DNA of 64,000 bases from Apostichopus japonicus (GCF_037975245.1 NC_092566.1:4400001-4464000); one strand, 5' to 3'; positions 24,718-37,732 are shown, numbered from the stretch's first letter. Numbers and translations: made by a program. Notes: generated by a model from the sequence alone, not told the origin.

Positions 24718-27700
24718 TCAAAACCCATCATCATCTTCTTCTTCTTCTTCTTCTTCCCATTCCTCCTCCTCATCCACCTCCTCCTTAGCAGCCTTGCTCT
24801 TTCTCTTAACTTGTCGCTTTGATTTCGATTTCTTGGCTTTCTTGTCTTTCGGTTCGAACAGGTCCTGCCTTCCCTCCGCGATCATTTTTGCCTTCCAAGC
24901 TTCCAGTTCTACGTCATATTCTTCCTTTAACTTCTTGGCTTCTTCCTGGAAAGGCTGAAGGAGAACAAACTATGGCGTGAAACTTACAATAAAAAAATGG
25001 GTTATTATACCCACAACTGACCAAAAACAAAGAAAGGGTCTGTTACCATCAAAACCCCTTTGTCACATAATCATAATAGTTTGGTTGCTATTTCCACTAT
25101 TTATTGTCGGTAAAAGTGATAATGTCGGTATTCTAGTGGCACTGTGATATCACAGATTTACAAAATGGCAACGACCCAGACATGCAACAGTTTTTATGGC
25201 TTGATGGGGACAGACACCCAACCATCACCTTTGGTCAATGCAATAGAGGTACTTGCCTTGAACAACATCCTCAAACATTTAGAAAAGTCTTGTTCAATTT
25301 AGGAGGTATCACATGTTTTTTTCCTTGAGCAAGTCTAAATATGGCATCATTAATCCCCATGATTTTTTAAAAGTTTTTTAATGGTTTTCTTTTTCATTAC
25401 AATGTCCTATTTCTGTAAAAGTTTTCAGATGCTAGTGGCACTTACAAAATGGCAGCCCTTAAGCAAGCAAAATTTTTGTTAACTGTTTTGGGGGAGTTTT
25501 CCACCACGAAGATCTCTTCAATAAGCTTTTCTGATTGGACAACAATGCCAAAACATTTAAGGGATCATTTTACCTTCTTTTCTGAACGTTATGATATAAC
25601 TTTAAGTTCAAAAGGTCTATTACCTGAAAGGCAAAAATATCAAATTCCAACAAATATAGTCTTGAAGTTGAAAATATTTCAATCCAAGCAATTGCTGCAG
25701 CATTCATATCAAAAACAGTTGTTCAATGAACTAATCAGTGCTAGCAATTCCTACAAAATACCAGGGGAAAACAAATTGCCAACATCATTTTTTCATTGTA
25801 GTGTTGAGTGATTGAAAGAAATTCTTCTGTGTATCTACAGCACAGTTGGGCAAAGTGTGCCTCCAGTATAGCACTGTACGCAAGGTTCTGTGGCTTTTGC
25901 TTGGCACTCATGAGCAAGAAGTGGTTACTTAGGGATTGGTACCAGCAGGCAGAGTGTGGCCCTTAGCCGGCATGTGGACCCCAGTATACCACAGTTTGCA
26001 AGGTTCTGTGGCTTTTGACTGGCACCCATGAGCTAGAAGTGGTTACTTAGGGTTTGGTACCAACTTAGGGCTGGATAAGCACAGGACTGGTAATCCTGAA
26101 GTTACTGGTTTTCATTCCCCTTCTTATCAAAATATTTGTTTGTTATATTCGAGTAACTTCAGAACATGAACCCCAAAAAATGAAATGGAAAAAAAAGGAC
26201 AGTTTCTTACCACCCTATCTTCTTCTGGTGTCATATTCCACAGCTCTGATATCCTTGTCACTTCCGCCTTGAAGAATATTAGAGTATACAAAATATCAAA
26301 TTAATAATTATTAAGGAACAAAATAAAGCTATGTTAAGTGATGAAAATTTATATATCTAGCACTTGCAATTTTTCCTAAAGAGAGTACATCATTTGATCA
26401 TAAAAACCAAAGGCAGCTGGATATGGTTTGCCAGAGAGAGCCTTCCTTCAGATATAGAATGTCTGCTTAAACTCTTCATACCCAAACACATACCCGCTCT
26501 CCACCAGGGACCGACTTCGACAACCATGTACCCCAGGACTCGAAAATTTAGGCTATCTTACTGGGTAAATGCCGGATGGATTTCGAACATTGCTACTGGA
26601 AAAACAAGTCACTTGCATTTGTCTGCCATTGAACATTAAGAGCTAACAACACATGATAAATCGGAATAACAAACCTATGTCAAAGAAATGCATGAGTATG
26701 TACCTAACTCAGCCCAGCATTACTGAGTATTATCAGCAATTATTTTTGGGCTAGTATTATCAGCAATTATTTTTGGGCTAGTCTCATAGACTGTACAGTA
26801 ACTGGTGTGTGTTATAATTTTGGGAAAATGCCAGTGCGAACTTTTTTTAAGTACTTGCAATTATTAGAAAAATGGCTAAATTTGTGAAAATCTAGGCCTG
26901 TTAACCATCAACTTTTTACTTAAAGATTATAAATAATTGAACCTGTGAATTCCCTCCCTTTCTGAAGTTTTCTGAAACAAATAATGCGTAGGCGTTCTTT
27001 GGTCTCTTAGGCCTTTCTAGTTTCTTCATTTCCTGTAAAAGTGAGAGAAACAAGTTTGGATTAATATTAAAGCTCAACAAATCACTTAATAAGAAAGCAG
27101 AATATCAAGTTGATTTATTGTCAATTTCTTTACATAGTTTTATTAACATGGACACAAAACTGACCATTTGAGAGCTGTTATGAACTGAAACATAATAGTA
27201 TTATTACTTGTGGATCATGAATATTAATATATTTAAATTAGAACTAATGAATATTTAATTGTTCTTGTTTTTCCTTAAAACATTTTCTTTACATTTGCCT
27301 GCAGGTGTAGTCTACTTTAAACACTAAAATGTATAACTATATCACACAAAAATATTTCAAACAAACAAATGACAAGTATCATTTGAAGAAAAAAACATCC
27401 AAAAGTTTGACGACAAATTGAACATTCAAAGGAGTATATTTTCAAAACCTTTGATGCAAACACATGTTTAAATAAGTGACACAAAAAAGAGAAGCATTTC
27501 TTACTCTCAAGATGGTTAACACAAGCTTCATAAAATTAGCTACAACAGTGTGTTAAAACAAAAGCCTCATCAATCATTTCGATACAATTCCACTTACAGC
27601 TCTCATCTTTCGTTTCACTTTGGCTGCTTTCTTTTTGTCATCAGCTTCTTGTAATTTTGCCAGTTCCGTGTCTGATAGGTTAGACTCAAATTCATCTTTT

Positions 27701-30546
27701 TCCCGATAGTATTCCTCCAGTAGTTCCTTGGCCCGGATGTGGAATGGCTGCATGAAAGAGCAAACAATTTCAAGCAACAATTAGATTGGATACTTCAAGT
27801 ATGAGACTATAAATTACAAAGTCTACTGTTTAGTTTAAACTTTTGAAACATAAAACTTGGTATAGTAAGATTCTGCATAAAATTTGTACTGGAAACATCA
27901 CAACAGATACAATACTCTGTTGGGAAGTGGAAATACTGTAGTTTATCAATCTTCTGAATACTATGCCAACATGCTACAGTACATTGAATAGGTCCTTGCT
28001 AATGGAAAAATCTGGTTTTGCACTGCAAAATGCCTTAAATTCTATGTAAATTCAGCAAACTGCTGCACAAATGATAAGCAAGGGAATAATCTAGTGTTCA
28101 AAATCGCTGCAGCAGATCTGAAGGCCCTGAAGTTCATCTCTTGATGTCGTTTATTAATGAGACGCCAAAATTCAAAAGCCTTAATCCTGCTGAAAGATAT
28201 GCACCTGTTTCTGAGAGTCTGGCAATCTTTTCCACTCCTCGCCGAGATGCTTCGCAATGTCTGCAAACGACAAATCTAGGAAAGATAATGGATTGTAAGT
28301 TGTAAACCACAGCGACATATGAATCTATAATGAAAGCTCATTTGTCTTTATGAAATAAACTGTCTATATGCAATAACACAAAGTACTTTTCACATGAAAT
28401 ATTGAAATTTTCAGTGAGTGGCTATTATTACCGACAGTATGCTAGGTATTGTGCAAGCAAACTCTGTATCTTCTATCCCCCCTATCAGAAAAAATATATG
28501 TACATCAAAACACCTATTTTCAAAATGGTGGCATCCATTAGTCCATTACACATCACTGAATACACATACCTACAGCCTACAGGTAGCAAAATTATGACTA
28601 GCAGGCTGATATTTTTAATCAAAATGCTGGGAATTCCTTGTAAATATTGTAAGGAATCAGCTTTGGGCCTGGTCATGAGGTCATTGCTATAGCTGATAGT
28701 TTAGCATGGTGAAGAAACTGAAGAGCGTTCTTGTACAGGTTTGCTGTTTGGTGTTCTTGAAAGGTCAACTGGAGAATCTGTGATTGTAAATGGCTGAAAA
28801 CGACATTGTTAAAGCACTTCTTGACCATCTAAGAAACCATTTATATTCCATAAGACTTCATACGTATGTATTTCTTGCCATTTCTCAAATTTCCTTTACT
28901 AATTCTTAAGATGTGTAATAATGCATTCCAATTAAAACAGGAACAAAGCATGAAAGCAATATCTATTCCAACAGTCCTAACAGTATTTTTTTTTTACTTT
29001 GGTACTGATGTGCAGTATAGCAATCTCAATAATCTCAATAATAACGAAGAGTGAGAGTACTAGTTTTCCCAGTTGTGCTCTATGGGAGTGAATCATGGAA
29101 AATAACAAAGGGAATGAGGGAAAGAATAGACAGTTTTGAATTATGGTGCTGGCGCAGGCTATTGAGAGTCCCTTGGACTGCACACAGAACGAACATCTCA
29201 ATTATGGAACAAATAAAACCCTCACTTCCAATGGAAGCACAGATCCTGAGGCAGCAACTACATTTTTTCGGTCATATCATGCGAGCGGACGACTCCCTGG
29301 AAAAGTCAATAATGGTGGGAATGGTTGATGGATCAAGAAAGAGGGGCAGGCCACGAGCACGATGGATGGATGGTGTCAAGCAGGCGACTGGGCTGACTCT
29401 GGATGGACTGCAAGGGGCAACCAGGAGCCGGAAGGATTGGAGGATGAAAGTCATGGTCATCACCAGGGGTCGGACACGACTCGACGGCACAAGGTGACAA
29501 GGTGTGCAGTATAGAAGCTAAGCTATGAGTCATCTTAGAAGATCAGAAACCATGTAATGGGGTATAATTTACATTAAGACATATGGAGAGATCAATAGTA
29601 GATGCACAATAGGCTCAAGATATTTCCCTAATGTAATACATTTAAGACAAAATGTAGGCCCTGTTTCTGTTTACTATCATGTTTTCTGTTTACTAACAAG
29701 CAATTTTTTACTTACCAGGGTTATTTGATATCACCTGGGGTCTCTTTTCCTGACAAAATAAGATGTAGCTACCCAAAGGCTTTTTTGGTCTTTCATCTGT
29801 TGCAAAATTTCTGTTCGTTAGGATGAAACTGAGAGCTGGAGTTGTCCTGAGAAAAGCATTTATGATCTATTTATGTACTGCACTGCACAGTTAATAAGTT
29901 GTTTTGTGGCATTTAGAGATTTCAGGCATTGGTATGCCTTGCCTAGGCCTAGGTCTTTTTTTTATGGTATTGGTCAAACACAATATGCATTTCTTTCTCA
30001 ACAAGCACACATATAAACTGTCTGAATAAATTTATAAATAGGAATGCCTGCAGATGTAAAGTTGTAAGTTTTAAATATAATTTGGAAGTATTTTATCAAA
30101 ACCAGCAGTGATGATCAATTTTCTGATTTTCCAGGGGCAGGCCTAACTAAAATTCCAGGGCTTATCTGGGAACACTTTTAATCCTGGTGGCACGGTGCAG
30201 CACATGAAATCCTGTGACTGTCCCCGGAAATCGGAGACGTCTGGTCACCTTGGTCCGTGTCAACTTAGTTTGAAACCATCAGTATCATGTATACTAAACC
30301 TTAGTAAGATATGACTAAGCCTAGTCTATTACAGTATTTGTATTACAGTAAAACACTCTGTACATTGTGTGTACAAACAGTGTGTTCAGTGTATGCACAA
30401 GGGTCTATAAGTAGCAGTTCTGCGATGTCAGGCAACCTCTAGCATAAATGTTTACTACCTGCCTTAGTGTAACAATTTTGACTTGGAAAAATGTACCTTC
30501 CAAAAAGAAGTCTATTACATTGTACTCTGACAATTGCGGACAACAT
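24718..30546 (-). CDS. TFAM: Mitochondrial transcription factor A, 7 exons, 256 aa
   Basis: Packages mitochondrial DNA and bends promoters to start mitochondrial transcription. Exons in gene order: 30497-30546, 29716-29846, 28205-28260, 27598-27747, 26943-27032, 26211-26267, 24718-24954; phases agree and the total is 771 nt. Residues 1-33 are Arg-rich with no acidic residue, a mitochondrial presequence ending near NFAT. HMG box A (about 37-105) contains RPKKPLGSYILF, NPDIAKHLGEEWKRLPDS and PFHIRAKELLEEY. A linker rich in Lys follows. HMG box B (about 136-203) begins ERPKRPKNAYALFVSENF, and after it comes MIAEGRQDLF, matching the vertebrate MIEVGRKDLL. The tail is basic (about 214-234) and then acidic to the end (E/D run 239-254, final GF). 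Vertebrate TFAM also has seven exons and about 246 aa. The acidic end is unlike vertebrate TFAM and recalls HMGB proteins, but the presequence and linker favour TFAM. A LINE fragment sits in intron 2 and a tRNA-like repeat in intron 6. Confidence 0.93.
25856..26065. repeat. Two tandem copies of a ~118-bp unit, TFAM intron 6
   Basis: CAAGGTTCTGTGGCTTTTG and AGAAGTGGTTACTTAGGG occur in both copies about 118 bp apart. A tRNA-like head follows directly, so the unit may be the duplicated body of a SINE. Confidence 0.7.
26066..26125 (+). mobile_element. tRNA-like SINE head remnant in TFAM intron 6
   Basis: TGGATAAGCAC resembles an A box. AGGA-CTGGTAA-TCCT is a perfect anticodon stem-loop. GGTTTTCATTCCC is a degenerate B box. 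The acceptor stem is missing, so it is a repeat remnant, not a tRNA gene. Confidence 0.5.
26731..26783. repeat. 27-bp unit repeated twice, TFAM intron 5
   Basis: AGTATTATCAGCAATTATTTTTGGGCT occurs twice in tandem with no mismatch: a recent slippage or duplication. Confidence 0.85.
29021..29502 (+). mobile_element. 5'-truncated LINE (non-LTR retrotransposon) fragment, ORF2 C-terminus
   Basis: The frame from 29051 reads VLYGSESWKITKGMRERID, then WCWRRLLRVPWTAHRTN, FFGHIMRADD and KRGRPRARWMDGVKQATGL. This is the familiar segment after the reverse-transcriptase domain of non-LTR elements (endonuclease-reverse transcriptase polyproteins). No RT catalytic core is present, so it is a dead 5' truncation. 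The flanks carry a perfect 12-bp target duplication, TGTGCAGTATAG, at 29009-29020 and 29503-29514. The 3' end has a short AAGGTGAC-type repeat rather than a poly(A) tail. It lies in TFAM intron 2, antisense to the gene. Confidence 0.85.
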
Positions 30547-30839
30547 TTTCAATTGTTTTCCTTGAGAACAACTCATTGATTGGTGAAGAATTTGAATGTA
30601 CCGATCTCCCGCTTCAAAATCCCAAGGTACGAGGGCCTAGGCTAGCTTATTAACTTTAAAAAAATAGCAAAATATGAGATTGGTAAGTGGTCTTCAGTTA
30701 CTCAAATTTAAGCTGCTCTGTATGAAAAAAAAACTCCTGCAACGTTGAAGTTCATCAAAACCTGACCAACAACTTGATTTAATTCTTGCCTGGCCTGTGT
30801 ATACCATTCATCAGCCTTAAATTTGGAAAAGATAAGGAG
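30547..30839. promoter_or_regulatory. Candidate bidirectional promoter between TFAM and the fucosyltransferase
   Basis: The start codons of the two divergent genes are 293 bp apart, so both promoters and 5' UTRs must share this stretch unless 5' UTR introns exist. ATTGG/CCAAT-like elements occur (GATTGG near 30576 and 30677). There is no convincing TATA box. The function is inferred from spacing only. Confidence 0.5.
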
Positions 30840-33192
30840 ATGAACAAAAAGCGTTTGTTACCATGTAGCCTTTTGTCTCTGACTGCGACCCTATTTTGTT
30901 TATCACTGTTCATATTGTTCAAGGTAGGCTAGGTTAATCCTAAGTGAGAATTGTACAGTTTTAGGAAATGCTAATTAAGACTGAGAGGAAATGTCAACCA
31001 GTTAGGAGTATGCCAATTGAAAAAAAAGTCGCAAGATTGCAGTACATTTCGACCTTATTTGCTCTTTCATTGAATTTGTAGCCTAGATATACAATTTTGT
31101 TCCATTCAACTTGTTAGTGACCACAATATGACAGTAAGCTTGAATCTTGTACTATTGTAGTTTAACACTAATATAATTTGGCACCTCCAAAATTAACATT
31201 TTAAGTCCTAAGCAGCCAAACAAAAAAAGTAAAGCAGACTTACAAGGAATTCTTCGAAATTTTTCAAAGAAAGCAGGCAAGAGGACAATGCTGAACAATA
31301 TTTCCTTTTTGGAATGTTAAGAACAATGAGTTTTATCAGACAACATTTCATAAATTCTCTGGTTTCTGGCCCACGTTATTACAGCATATTGTCAACCCAT
31401 GCAGTATTGTGATGAACTTCAATAAACTTCATGTGGTCACAAAAAAAGCACTAGTACAGTATGTACCCACACATGGAGATCATGTGTTCAATTCAACACG
31501 GGCTCAGCCAAAATTTCTCAAATTTGTGCATATGATTCAATACATTTAAATAAGTATACATATGTTTCTTTGTTCATTATTGCAGTTGTTACCTGATGAA
31601 GAACATGTGCCCTCAAGTTCAGGTTTAGAGTCAGCATATGGAGTAGAAGACATTGATTATGGTCAGATGTTAGTTAAAGGTGAGTTAGCCCTTTCTGCTG
31701 GATAAAAAGTTCTTGTAGTAATGCCAGTGTATCGAAAAATCTTAGGGTTTTCTCGTCTGTGCAAGAGTGTTTGCTTCAGTTTATATGTGACTTTTGGGAT
31801 CAGAGTTCTTGGTGTTTTGTTGAAATTTGATGAGATAAAATGAGGGAGACCAAAAACTGCAGTACCTGTGTGGTTGAGATTTTGCTCACTTTTTTCTGTT
31901 CTTGGCATTATGGTTCAAAGTAAATTGTCAACTAATTATTTGTAAGTGATCTATTTGAATGTATAATGTAAGTGATGTTTGTCTTCTTTCCATCTGTAGG
32001 TATTTCAGGAAAACGAGAATTTCACAGTTCAAACATCTCAGAGCTGATAACAAGGTATCCCTTAATCCTTTGGTGGAATCCACTGACAGGGAAACAGACT
32101 AAGGTCAAAAGCTGCGATGGAAAGACTAAATGTGTCTTCATGGCAAATCGAGAATATCAACATCACCCCCAGACCAAGGTCTTCCTCTTTTACGGAACAG
32201 ACTTTAACAAAGACGACTTGCCGTTACCGAGGGCAGCTTCCCACCAGTGGGCATTATTTCACGAAGAGTCGCCAAAGAATAACTACATTTTGACTCAAGA
32301 GGAGGTCATCACTCTCTTTAATCACACAGCGACATTTCGACGAACGTCAGACTACCCTCTCACAACTCAGTACCTGAGGAAACTTGAAGATTTAACGAGC
32401 AATGAGTTTTTGGTACCATTAAGTCAAAAGAAGCAGATGGGGTTGGCCCCATTAGTTTACATACATTCGGATTGCAACCCTCCTTCCGATAGAGATACTT
32501 TTGTCGCAGAGCTCATGAAATACATTCCGGTTGATTCGTACGGCAGATGCCTTCACAATAAAGATCTGCCTCATAGAATTAGGAAGCAAGATTTTATGGA
32601 TGACAAAGAATTGTACAAGATCCTAGCTAAGTATAGGTTTACGATATCCATAGAAAACGCTATCTGCGATGACTACATCACCGAGAAGTTGTGGCGCCCT
32701 CTGTCGCTAGGTACGGTCCCCGTCTACAGAGGATCTCCTTCTATAAGAGAATGGCTTCCGGCTAATAATTCGGTCATTTTAATAGATGACTTCAAATCCG
32801 CTAAAGAACTAGCAGAGTATTTGCAATACTTGTTGGAGAATGAAGGAGAATACGAGAAATACTTTGAATTTAGGAAAAGTGGGATTAAAAACGAGAGACT
32901 GAAGAAAGCGATGCAGAGGAGAGAGTGGGGAGTTAACGACTTTGAGAAAATCAATTTTATAACAGGCTTTGAATGTTTTGTGTGCAATAGGGTTTATGAG
33001 AACTTAAAAAGAAAACAACTTGGTCAAAAAGAGTTATCATATTTAGCTCGATCTGATCATCTTAGTTGTCCTAGGCCACAATCCTTTGGTCTTAGTGGAA
33101 ACCATAACAAAATACAACTTTATGAACTGCTGTTTAATAAATCTGTAAAAGATGCAGTGGAGGTGAAAAAGAAAGTCAATGATCGCATTTGA
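30840..33192 (+). CDS. FUT10/FUT11: GT10 fucosyltransferase, FUT10/FUT11 type, 3 exons, 456 aa
   Basis: Uses GDP-fucose as donor in the early secretory pathway. The FUT10/11 subfamily was long listed as alpha-1,3-fucosyltransferases and has more recently been reported to O-fucosylate EMI domains (recalled knowledge). Exons: 30840-30923, 31586-31679, 32000-33192; intron phases 0 and 1. Exon 1 encodes MNKK, then a hydrophobic signal anchor (about residues 6-27), so the protein is type II. Exon 2 is a short stem. Exon 3 holds the catalytic domain: LILWWNPLTG (about 82-90), HQWALFHEESPKNNY (about 141-155), SDYPLTT, SDCNPPSDRD, YIPVDSYGRC, and the GT10 donor-binding signature ISIENAICDDYITEKLWRPL (about 276-295) followed by GTVPVYRGSPSI. 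FECFVC (about 383-388) near the C-terminus is also seen in FUT10/11. An ATG at 31972 is intronic: the acceptor AG at 31998-31999 and the phase-1 join show translation starts upstream. The length is close to human FUT10/11 (about 480-490). AATAAA occurs at 33927 and 33980. Confidence 0.94.
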
Positions 33193-36100
33193 ATTGTATT
33201 CTGTTAGGAGAGAAAAAAATGTATTCGGAATTGGTTTGAATGTCCCTCGTGGTATATAAATGTTATAATAATAGAAGTAATATATTTGGTGCTTTGTCTA
33301 ATTTATTTACTGTATTTTTTATTTATAATAATTTATTTATTTACTGTGTCTTCATATAATATTCTACCCTTCAATTGGTCAATTTTCTCACAAATGATAT
33401 TTATATATTTTTTATTCTTCTTAAACGATTTGAACTGAAATATTATAATGTAGTGTCATCATGACGGTAACCAATGTAACATGCAATATTCATCATGGTA
33501 AACTATGTAACTGAAATTCTCTGAACCATGGCAAGAAAATTGGTCTTACCTTTTGGATAACATTTATACACTAACCCTAGCCTATCCATGCCTCCTTGAA
33601 CCAAAATGGATGATTTTGTAAATCCAAAACTGTCAAGGAAAATACTTATAAAATGTTCTTTTAAGTGTTTAAACTTTAGGTCTATCTTAGCATATGTAAG
33701 GATCACTCTCCTTGCCTCATCTCACGACTGAAAAGGCAAACAAAAATTGTATGGTACTAAATATTCTGCAGGTAGTCTGGTTTTCAACTTTGAAATATGT
33801 TATCTGGAATGCTCACTTGAGGCTAAATTGTTATATGAGGTTAACTCCTCAATTCAGGTTTATGTTTAACATTTATCCATTGTATTTTAAATCCTGACAA
33901 CTCAACCAAAACATGTTAATTTTCATAATAAACAACAGTTGTATAATACTCAACACCCATTTGTCCTTGAAAAGTTTGAAATAAAATGCAAACTTGAAAA
34001 TTTTATTTGAGGCCACTGAAGTCTTGTTACCTATTACATTGTAGTGTTACATCTAAGGAACTATGTTTAAAGGTATGCTGTATTGGTCACAAATATGCTA
34101 GATATTAAATATGGTCTTTGGTCAAAATTCTTAAACTGTTTTTATTACAACCTTTGAGGAAATATTCCTCACTGGGACATTCAGTCATCTTGTGTGTTCC
34201 TTAAAAATGTCTGAGAACAATTTGGAGAGAGAGTAAAGACCTCCATGGAAGTACTTTTTGAAAACTTCTAGCAATTATAGCGTGCTATAATTTGGGGCCT
34301 ATACTGATTACCTTCAATACTAAGTAGTCCATCAACCTTTATCGATGAACGTCAGATATTTGAAGGGTCATCCTGAAATATTCAAAGTGGTATGCAAAAC
34401 AGCCTGAACAGACGTAAGTAAAGTTATCAGGTGTCCAACAAATCCAAATTAAGTTTGTGCCTAAAGTCACCCTTGACAATTTTGTGGAATACCTTCTCCT
34501 CCAGTGTAACGTTGTCAGCCCCCACCAGGATCTACTTCCTTTAACAGAGTGACCAGGAAGTAATAAATGGAATGGTGTCATGAATATATATAACATCATA
34601 ACGACATATTATGACATATTACATATGACACATTACTTAATATTTTTTTCAATCAGCCTTGACATTGTACACTGGCATGGAGGTGTATGCAGGTGCATAT
34701 ACGGTATTCTTAATATGGCAATTTGAGTATGTATTCAAATGAGTTGATGTACTGCTGCTTTCGAAAAATAAAAAGTAAAAGCATATAAATCAAACTTACA
34801 TTTTTTGTCTCTTTTTCCGAGGATAGATTAATGGGACCACCTGGACAGATTTGGTTGAAAACAACTGAAGGGTGGGTGGGGGGGGGGGGGGTACTTGTAG
34901 GGCGGCAGGGGATTAAGTTGTATTCACGAAAATTTATCGACGATTCAAAGTATCTTCTCTTATAGAGTCAATCCATTAATCAAGTTAACACTAACATATT
35001 GTACTCATTCGACAGTATTGTATTTTACACCACCCTTTCAGCAACCACAATATTTCTGTTATTGTTACCACCAACCCAGAGTAGCAGCTGGTAGAAGTAG
35101 TGTACTATAATTCGGCCCTCTGAATTCAGCAGTCAAAGCAATAACAACTCCTCTTTGAATCATCTCTTGTATATCTTTCATCAAGAATATTACAAACACC
35201 CCGTCCTCTCAACTTAGTATACCATCGTTCAGGAAAGCACATTGATTAATTAGCGGTCTGCTTTAACATAGGCCCAAAAATGAATTTAGTCGTTTAGATG
35301 AAGTTTACCGATCCTCGAAATAATCAAATAGTAATTTCCTTTTTTGGTCGTCTTTCGAAAGCCCCCGGGGGTCATTTAGTGGGGCAAAATTTAAACAAAA
35401 TACGATAACAGATCATATTAGTGGTAGGCCTAATAATTTAAAAAAAATCGATTTCTTCATTCTGTAAAAAAAATGAAACTATTTATATCCTGATGAACTG
35501 CTGTGTTATACCATGTAGGCCCTATAGGTATCAAAGAGAGTTTAAACTTGACAGAACCCAGCTCCCAAAGCTCCTTGAAACTCTAACGTAAACAAACTTC
35601 CAGAAGGACCATAGCCCTGGGATGCGGGGTGGGGAGGGGGTCTACCTACTTAGTACTCTGGGTGTACTCTGGTTATTTAAAGATTGTTGTTAGCAGGACA
35701 CGGAGTTTCCAATACAGCAATTTTTTTCTTCCTAGTGATGGGATGTACATAAGCTTAAAGGTGGGGTCTCCAGCATTTTAACAGAGGGCACTGTCATATC
35801 GGTCTTAACAGAACCGTAGATAGAGATATGCGTTCTAATAGAGTCCCTACTCTAGGTCCTAATAATATCAGAATGTAGAACTCCTGTTTTATTCTGAAAA
35901 ATTGAAAGAACCGGCGTTCGTCATTTGATACCAATAGCTTGTCTACTAACGTAAGTGAGAAATTTTGGGATTTAAAAGTTTCAAGTTAGAAATTATTTAT
36001 TGTGCTACTGGGCAGATTACAACAGAGTTGTGAGATGGACGAGAGTTTGAATCGATTTTTTAATATACAAATTATTTATATAAGCGTGTAGCAAAGGTTG

Positions 36101-36597
36101 AGGTTGGATGATGCCATTTTGTGACGTGATCCGCAAGTAGTCTCATGACATTGACTGGGGTCGCCAATATTTAATTTGCAGTGAGTGGTGGATTCAGGCG
36201 GTGTGGCCCTGGAATCGTTGAAGCCGATTCCCAATGTGAAGGGAGTCAAGAGAACTCACATAGTAAATTTTAAAATGTGCTAATAACAATGTCTGTCAGT
36301 TTTATGTGATTTTGAAAAGTGGGGAGAGTGCAGGACTGTGGTAACACATATCATGCCCCCTCCCCCCCCCCCCCCTCAAAAGTGCGGTGTCTGCGCCTAT
36401 AATTTGAGTATGTGAGTACAAGGTTATTTGGAATAATGTGTGTGTTCACTTAGCACATTTTGGTAGAATATTACAATTCTAAAATCAAATTTAGTTAGAA
36501 ATCACACAGTCTACAGGCTTCGAGTTACTTCAACTCTCCAAAAACGCATCTCAATTACGTAATTGGTTTCCTGTGTTAATCAAAATAACAATTAATG

Positions 36598-36651
36598 ACG
36601 AGGGAACGGACGGGCGAGGGAACGGGCGAGCGAGGGAACGGACGGGCGACT
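36598..36651. repeat. Short GC-rich minisatellite
   Basis: Three copies of a GAGGGAACGGACGGGC-like unit in the intergenic gap downstream of the fucosyltransferase gene. Confidence 0.75.
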
Positions 36652-37732
36652 GTTTATTGTTTTCAATTAATCGCTCACTCTTATCGACGAAAGTGAACAA
36701 ATAAATGGATTACGTCAGGATTAATACCATAGCCGTCCTTTTCATTTATTTCAATGTTGTTACACAATCGAGTCATACCATCAATACTTGCAAATTTACG
36801 GAGTCAAATTTTCCAATAGGCAGTTTTCATAAGTTGCCTCCCCAGTCTATATCACATCTTTCTTAAATAAATGTTAGCTACAACTATATTTATTGTCTCT
36901 TCTCCCTAATATCCTCTTTTCACTGGTATGGATAATTGTCAGGTAACTAACAGAGTCATAATTAGTCCAACCCCTAACCCTCCCCCCCCCTCCCCTCCCC
37001 CGCTGCAAAAACAAATTCATGCTGAGGTGATGGTCGATGTGCATGTGTATGGATGGGATTGTGGTTATAAAGAACATATCAAAAAACTTAATTTTCAGGG
37101 AGTTTGTACTTGGTAGGTCTATCATCTATATCAATAAAAAGAACCCTATTGTTTTTGGTGTAGGTCTAAACTCATTTGAGGTCAATACAGTACTTGTAAG
37201 TAGGCTGCATACCAGTACTGGAAAAAAGGACGATTTGGACAAACAAGATTGGTATCGGTTCGTGTTTTTGTAACCATGGAATGCATAATTCCACTTTAAT
37301 CAATATATCCAAAAAGAAAGATCTGAACAGGTGGTAACCAAGAATATATTCACGTGAACACAGAAGAGCACGTGTGAGTTTAAACTCACACGCATAAAAT
37401 TATGCAGTGTTTTTACATGATTCTTGATAAGGTTCTTGTTAACAAATTCCATGTTTATTTGTTTATTACTTGTGTTTCATCTCTGCAAGACAAGCACCCA
37501 CGAAATGTTGGACAAGCAAGTAAACACTGACCTATGTAAACAGTCAAACCCTTGACCTTTCATTGTTGACCCCGTTTTACATGTTTCACAATTTCAAACA
37601 CATTGGCACCTATACACACAGGGATGTAGTATAGTGTTATTTTGATGAGAAGCGTTGTGTCTTCATTACAGATAAAACGCATTTACCCCTCAAGTGAAGA
37701 GTGATTTTATTAAGAGAAAATATGCCCTTAAT

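Noticed and set aside
24504-24958. Plus-strand Ser/Leu-rich frames
   Set aside because: They are the reverse complement of the last TFAM exon, including its GAA-rich acidic tail.
31230-31362. Alternative first exon for TFAM on the minus strand (ATG ... GAATTCCTT|GTAAGT)
   Set aside because: It ends in phase 0, while exon 2 of TFAM needs two bases. The ATG exon at 30497-30546 fits the phase and gives a presequence.
31972-31999. Start of the long fucosyltransferase frame at 31972
   Set aside because: It lies in the intron before a good acceptor (TCTGTAG). Upstream exons at 30840 and 31586 join in phase and supply the anchor.
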